Position numbers and translations under genes: made by a program
Notes under the pieces: model-generated
Told to the model about the DNA's origin: nothing
Databases searched by the model: none
What the model saw: the letters and a program-made list of their open reading frames with translations, nothing else
Assembly: GCF_030540875.1 (NCBI RefSeq)
Contig: NZ_JAUOEM010000002.1
Coordinates: 216,926 to 280,925, forward strand
Direction: 5' to 3'
Length of the DNA: 64,000 nucleotides
Origin: Flavivirga amylovorans
GTDB lineage: Bacteria; Bacteroidota; Bacteroidia; Flavobacteriales; Flavobacteriaceae
Shown here: one piece after another, positions 62,497-64,000 of the stretch
How the letters are laid out: each line of letters begins with the position of its first letter
How positions within the stretch are numbered: the first letter of the stretch is position 1

Positions 62497-62850
62497 ATGT
62501 GCAATAGTATAAGGACAATAGCAAAAGTAACTAGTGGAGAACTTTCAATATGTGAGCAATGTAATGTCTATCATGTTGAGTTTAATAATATTTATTTTGA
62601 ATTTACTCCAAATGAGTTTGATCATTTTAAAGACTATCTTTTAAACATCGAGTTGGATTATTGGGAAGAAAGATATTCTTGCGCAAAGGTTAAAAGAAAA
62701 ATCCCCATTCCGTCAATGCAAAAAAACCTGGTTTTAATGTTCAATAGACAAGAAATAAAAGAATTGAAATTACTTTTTTGTGGAGAAGAATGTGGTTTTG
62801 AAAATGTATTATATGCTAACGATATAGATTATAAATTGATTTTAAACTAA
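62497..62850 (+). CDS. DUF6686-like Cys-rich small protein, copy 1
   Basis: 117 residues, no signal peptide. Cysteines at 2, 19, 22 (CEQC), 62, 95 and 99 (CGEEC) could bind a metal. Blocks NVYHVEFNNIYFEFTPNEFDHF and KRKIPIPSMQKNLVLMFNRQEI match my recollection of DUF6686. Function unknown. In the iron operon, 11 bp after the reductase. It may sense or store iron, by inference only. Confidence 0.7.
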   Translation: MCNSIRTIAKVTSGELSICEQCNVYHVEFNNIYFEFTPNEFDHFKDYLLNIELDYWEERYSCAKVKRKIPIPSMQKNLVLMFNRQEIKELKLLFCGEECGFENVLYANDIDYKLILN

Positions 62851-62857
62851 TTAAAGC

Positions 62858-63211
62858 ATGGACGATATAAACACGATTTACTATAATGATTTTGGAATCG
62901 CTTTCCACTGGAAAAGATGTGCTGTTAAAGATTTTAAGAAGATTCAATTAGTCTTTAGAGACACAGGGTTATTACTAACGTCCCATGAATTGCTATTATT
63001 CTCTGAAAACATAGATAGATCTTTAAACAGAAACTGTTCATGTATAGATTGTATAGAATATAAAACTTGCAAATTGTTGGTTGAAGCTCCAAATCCGCAA
63101 ATGACTTTCGCCATGACTTACACAGAAATAAAAGACATACAAGATTTAGTAAAAGGAACTTTATTTCAAATGGGATTAAATAAGATACTTAGCGATAATA
63201 CAATTAAATAG
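62858..63211 (+). CDS. DUF6686-like Cys-rich small protein, copy 2
   Basis: 117 residues, same length and plan as the preceding gene (FRDTGLLLTSHELLLFSENI aligns with the FTPNEFDHFKDYL region; TYTEIKDIQDLVKG with NRQEIKELKLL). It has a different cysteine set: 21, 60, 62, 65 (CSCIDC) and 71. A diverged tandem duplicate. It ends one base before the convergent cvpA stop. Confidence 0.65.
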   Translation: MDDINTIYYNDFGIAFHWKRCAVKDFKKIQLVFRDTGLLLTSHELLLFSENIDRSLNRNCSCIDCIEYKTCKLLVEAPNPQMTFAMTYTEIKDIQDLVKGTLFQMGLNKILSDNTIK

Positions 63212-63212
63212 C

Positions 63213-63737
63213 TTAAACTTCACCTGCTTCTATGGTATCCTCTTCCTCATTTTCATTAGAATCTAAAATATTTGGAAGAATCATAGGCACCAAGGATTTT
63301 ACGGGGTTATAGAATACAGAAGCTTTTAAATCGTCTTCATTTGCAAATGGTATTGCTCTATTCATTTTATCAAAAACGATTAAAATCACACTTAAAATCA
63401 ATGCAATTTTAAGACTTCCAAAAATGCCTCCAAGTAGCTTATTTATAATGCCTAGAGCAGCAAAATCTGCTAATTTAGTTAGTGCTTTTCCAGCAAGCGC
63501 AATGGCTAAAACAATGATTACAAAAGTTATTATAAAAGCAGCAATATTAATGGTTTTTTCATTCCAATCTACTTTACTTTCTAAAAATTCACCAGCAAAA
63601 TTGCTAAAATGTATGGCGCCATAAACCCCAGCAATTAAAGCAACCAAAGAGGCAACTTCAACAAAAAGCCCTTTCATAAAACCACGAATAAGTCCGAATA
63701 AAATTAAAGCTCCTAAAACAATGTCTATAATACCCAT
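63213..63737 (-). CDS. CvpA family membrane protein
   Basis: 174 residues. Four to five membrane helices, opening IIDIVLGALILFGLIRGFMKGLFVEVASLVAL, the usual CvpA start, and an acidic C-terminal tail. The family is linked to colicin V production and to envelope stability; molecular function unclear. It lies 26 bp downstream of the partial TonB receptor on the same strand. Confidence 0.9.
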   Translation of the reverse strand: MGIIDIVLGALILFGLIRGFMKGLFVEVASLVALIAGVYGAIHFSNFAGEFLESKVDWNEKTINIAAFIITFVIIVLAIALAGKALTKLADFAALGIINKLLGGIFGSLKIALILSVILIVFDKMNRAIPFANEDDLKASVFYNPVKSLVPMILPNILDSNENEEEDTIEAGEV

Positions 63738-63763
63738 AAAACAAATGTATGATAAATATATAA

Positions 63764-64000
63764 CTAAAAATATAGTCTAAATGTTGCATTTGGTGTAAAG
63801 CCAAGTGATAATTGTTCTATACGATCTAATTCTTCTACGCCTGTATTTGGATTTGTATCCACTCTGTAAAATACAGAAAGAGGGATTTGTCTTGAGTAGA
63901 TATTTTGTAATGATACTCCAAAAACACCGCGCGTTTTGTTACGCTGTGATAGTTTAAAATGATACAATAATGACGCGTCTAGGCGATGGTAATTTGGTAA
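63764..64000 (-). CDS. Partial TonB-dependent receptor, C-terminus
   Basis: The frame is open to the window edge, so the start lies beyond 64000; 78 codons are visible. The motif LPNYHRLDASLLYHFKL is the typical late-barrel segment of TonB receptors, and the protein ends in NATFRLYF with the terminal Phe of an outer-membrane barrel. The substrate cannot be told from this part. Confidence 0.85.
   Translation of the reverse strand, partial: LPNYHRLDASLLYHFKLSQRNKTRGVFGVSLQNIYSRQIPLSVFYRVDTNPNTGVEELDRIEQLSLGFTPNATFRLYF

Overview
The window is chromosomal DNA of a marine-type Flavobacteriaceae (Bacteroidota). The evidence is the low GC content, type IX secretion signatures (a gliding-type C-terminal domain protein followed by PorP/SprF), Bacteroidota promoters of the TTG-N19-TAnnTTTG type, SusC/HmuR-like TonB receptors, a batABCDE-type operon and an IPExxxVDY protein between rnc and pyk. 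I cannot name the genus from the sequence. No rRNA, tRNA, CRISPR array, insertion sequence or prophage was seen.

Layout. 1-2027: 3' end of a large repeat-rich secreted protein with its PorP/SprF partner. 2028-2465: a gene-free stretch with two copies of a terminator plus a 44-bp module. 2466-6825 (minus): purF, a PfkB kinase, RNase HI and purN. 7011-11394: acpP-fabF-rnc-IPExxxVDY-pyk. 11504-14598: dinB, then CYTH, a YciI-like lipoprotein and an endo/exonuclease/phosphatase. 14599-25554 (minus): pbpC and its usual partner, a giant alpha-2-macroglobulin lipoprotein, unusually separated by three small genes and a series of double-hairpin repeats; an isoaspartyl peptidase lies upstream. 25838-30792: a CAP-domain lipoprotein, an ALDH7-type dehydrogenase and a DUF1800/DUF1501 pair. 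31012-33986 (minus): a tight SDR, SIR2-like, AlbA_2-domain operon.

34211-45221: a DUF4382 lipoprotein, then the MoxR-DUF58-Bat aerotolerance-type operon, which carries a four-helix-bundle (S23) gene between batC and batD. 45275-51406: an inorganic-carbon cluster with two SulP transporters, a universal stress protein, a beta-carbonic anhydrase and a DUF2490 outer-membrane protein.

51584-63211: an iron/heme acquisition region with two divergent transcription units around one dyad operator. Leftward are a TonB receptor and an HmuY-like lipoprotein. Rightward are DUF6607, a siderophore-type TonB receptor, a secreted ankyrin protein, DUF2271, a PepSY-flavodoxin-reductase fusion and two Cys-rich small proteins. 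The DUF2271 protein carries a D-x-I-T-G-A-T motif like that of covalently flavinylated proteins, and the PepSY fusion has four membrane-edge histidines. Together they suggest a complete path from cytosolic NAD(P)H to a periplasmic ferric substrate. I consider this the most interesting system in the window. The window ends with cvpA and the C-terminus of a third TonB-dependent receptor, both on the minus strand.
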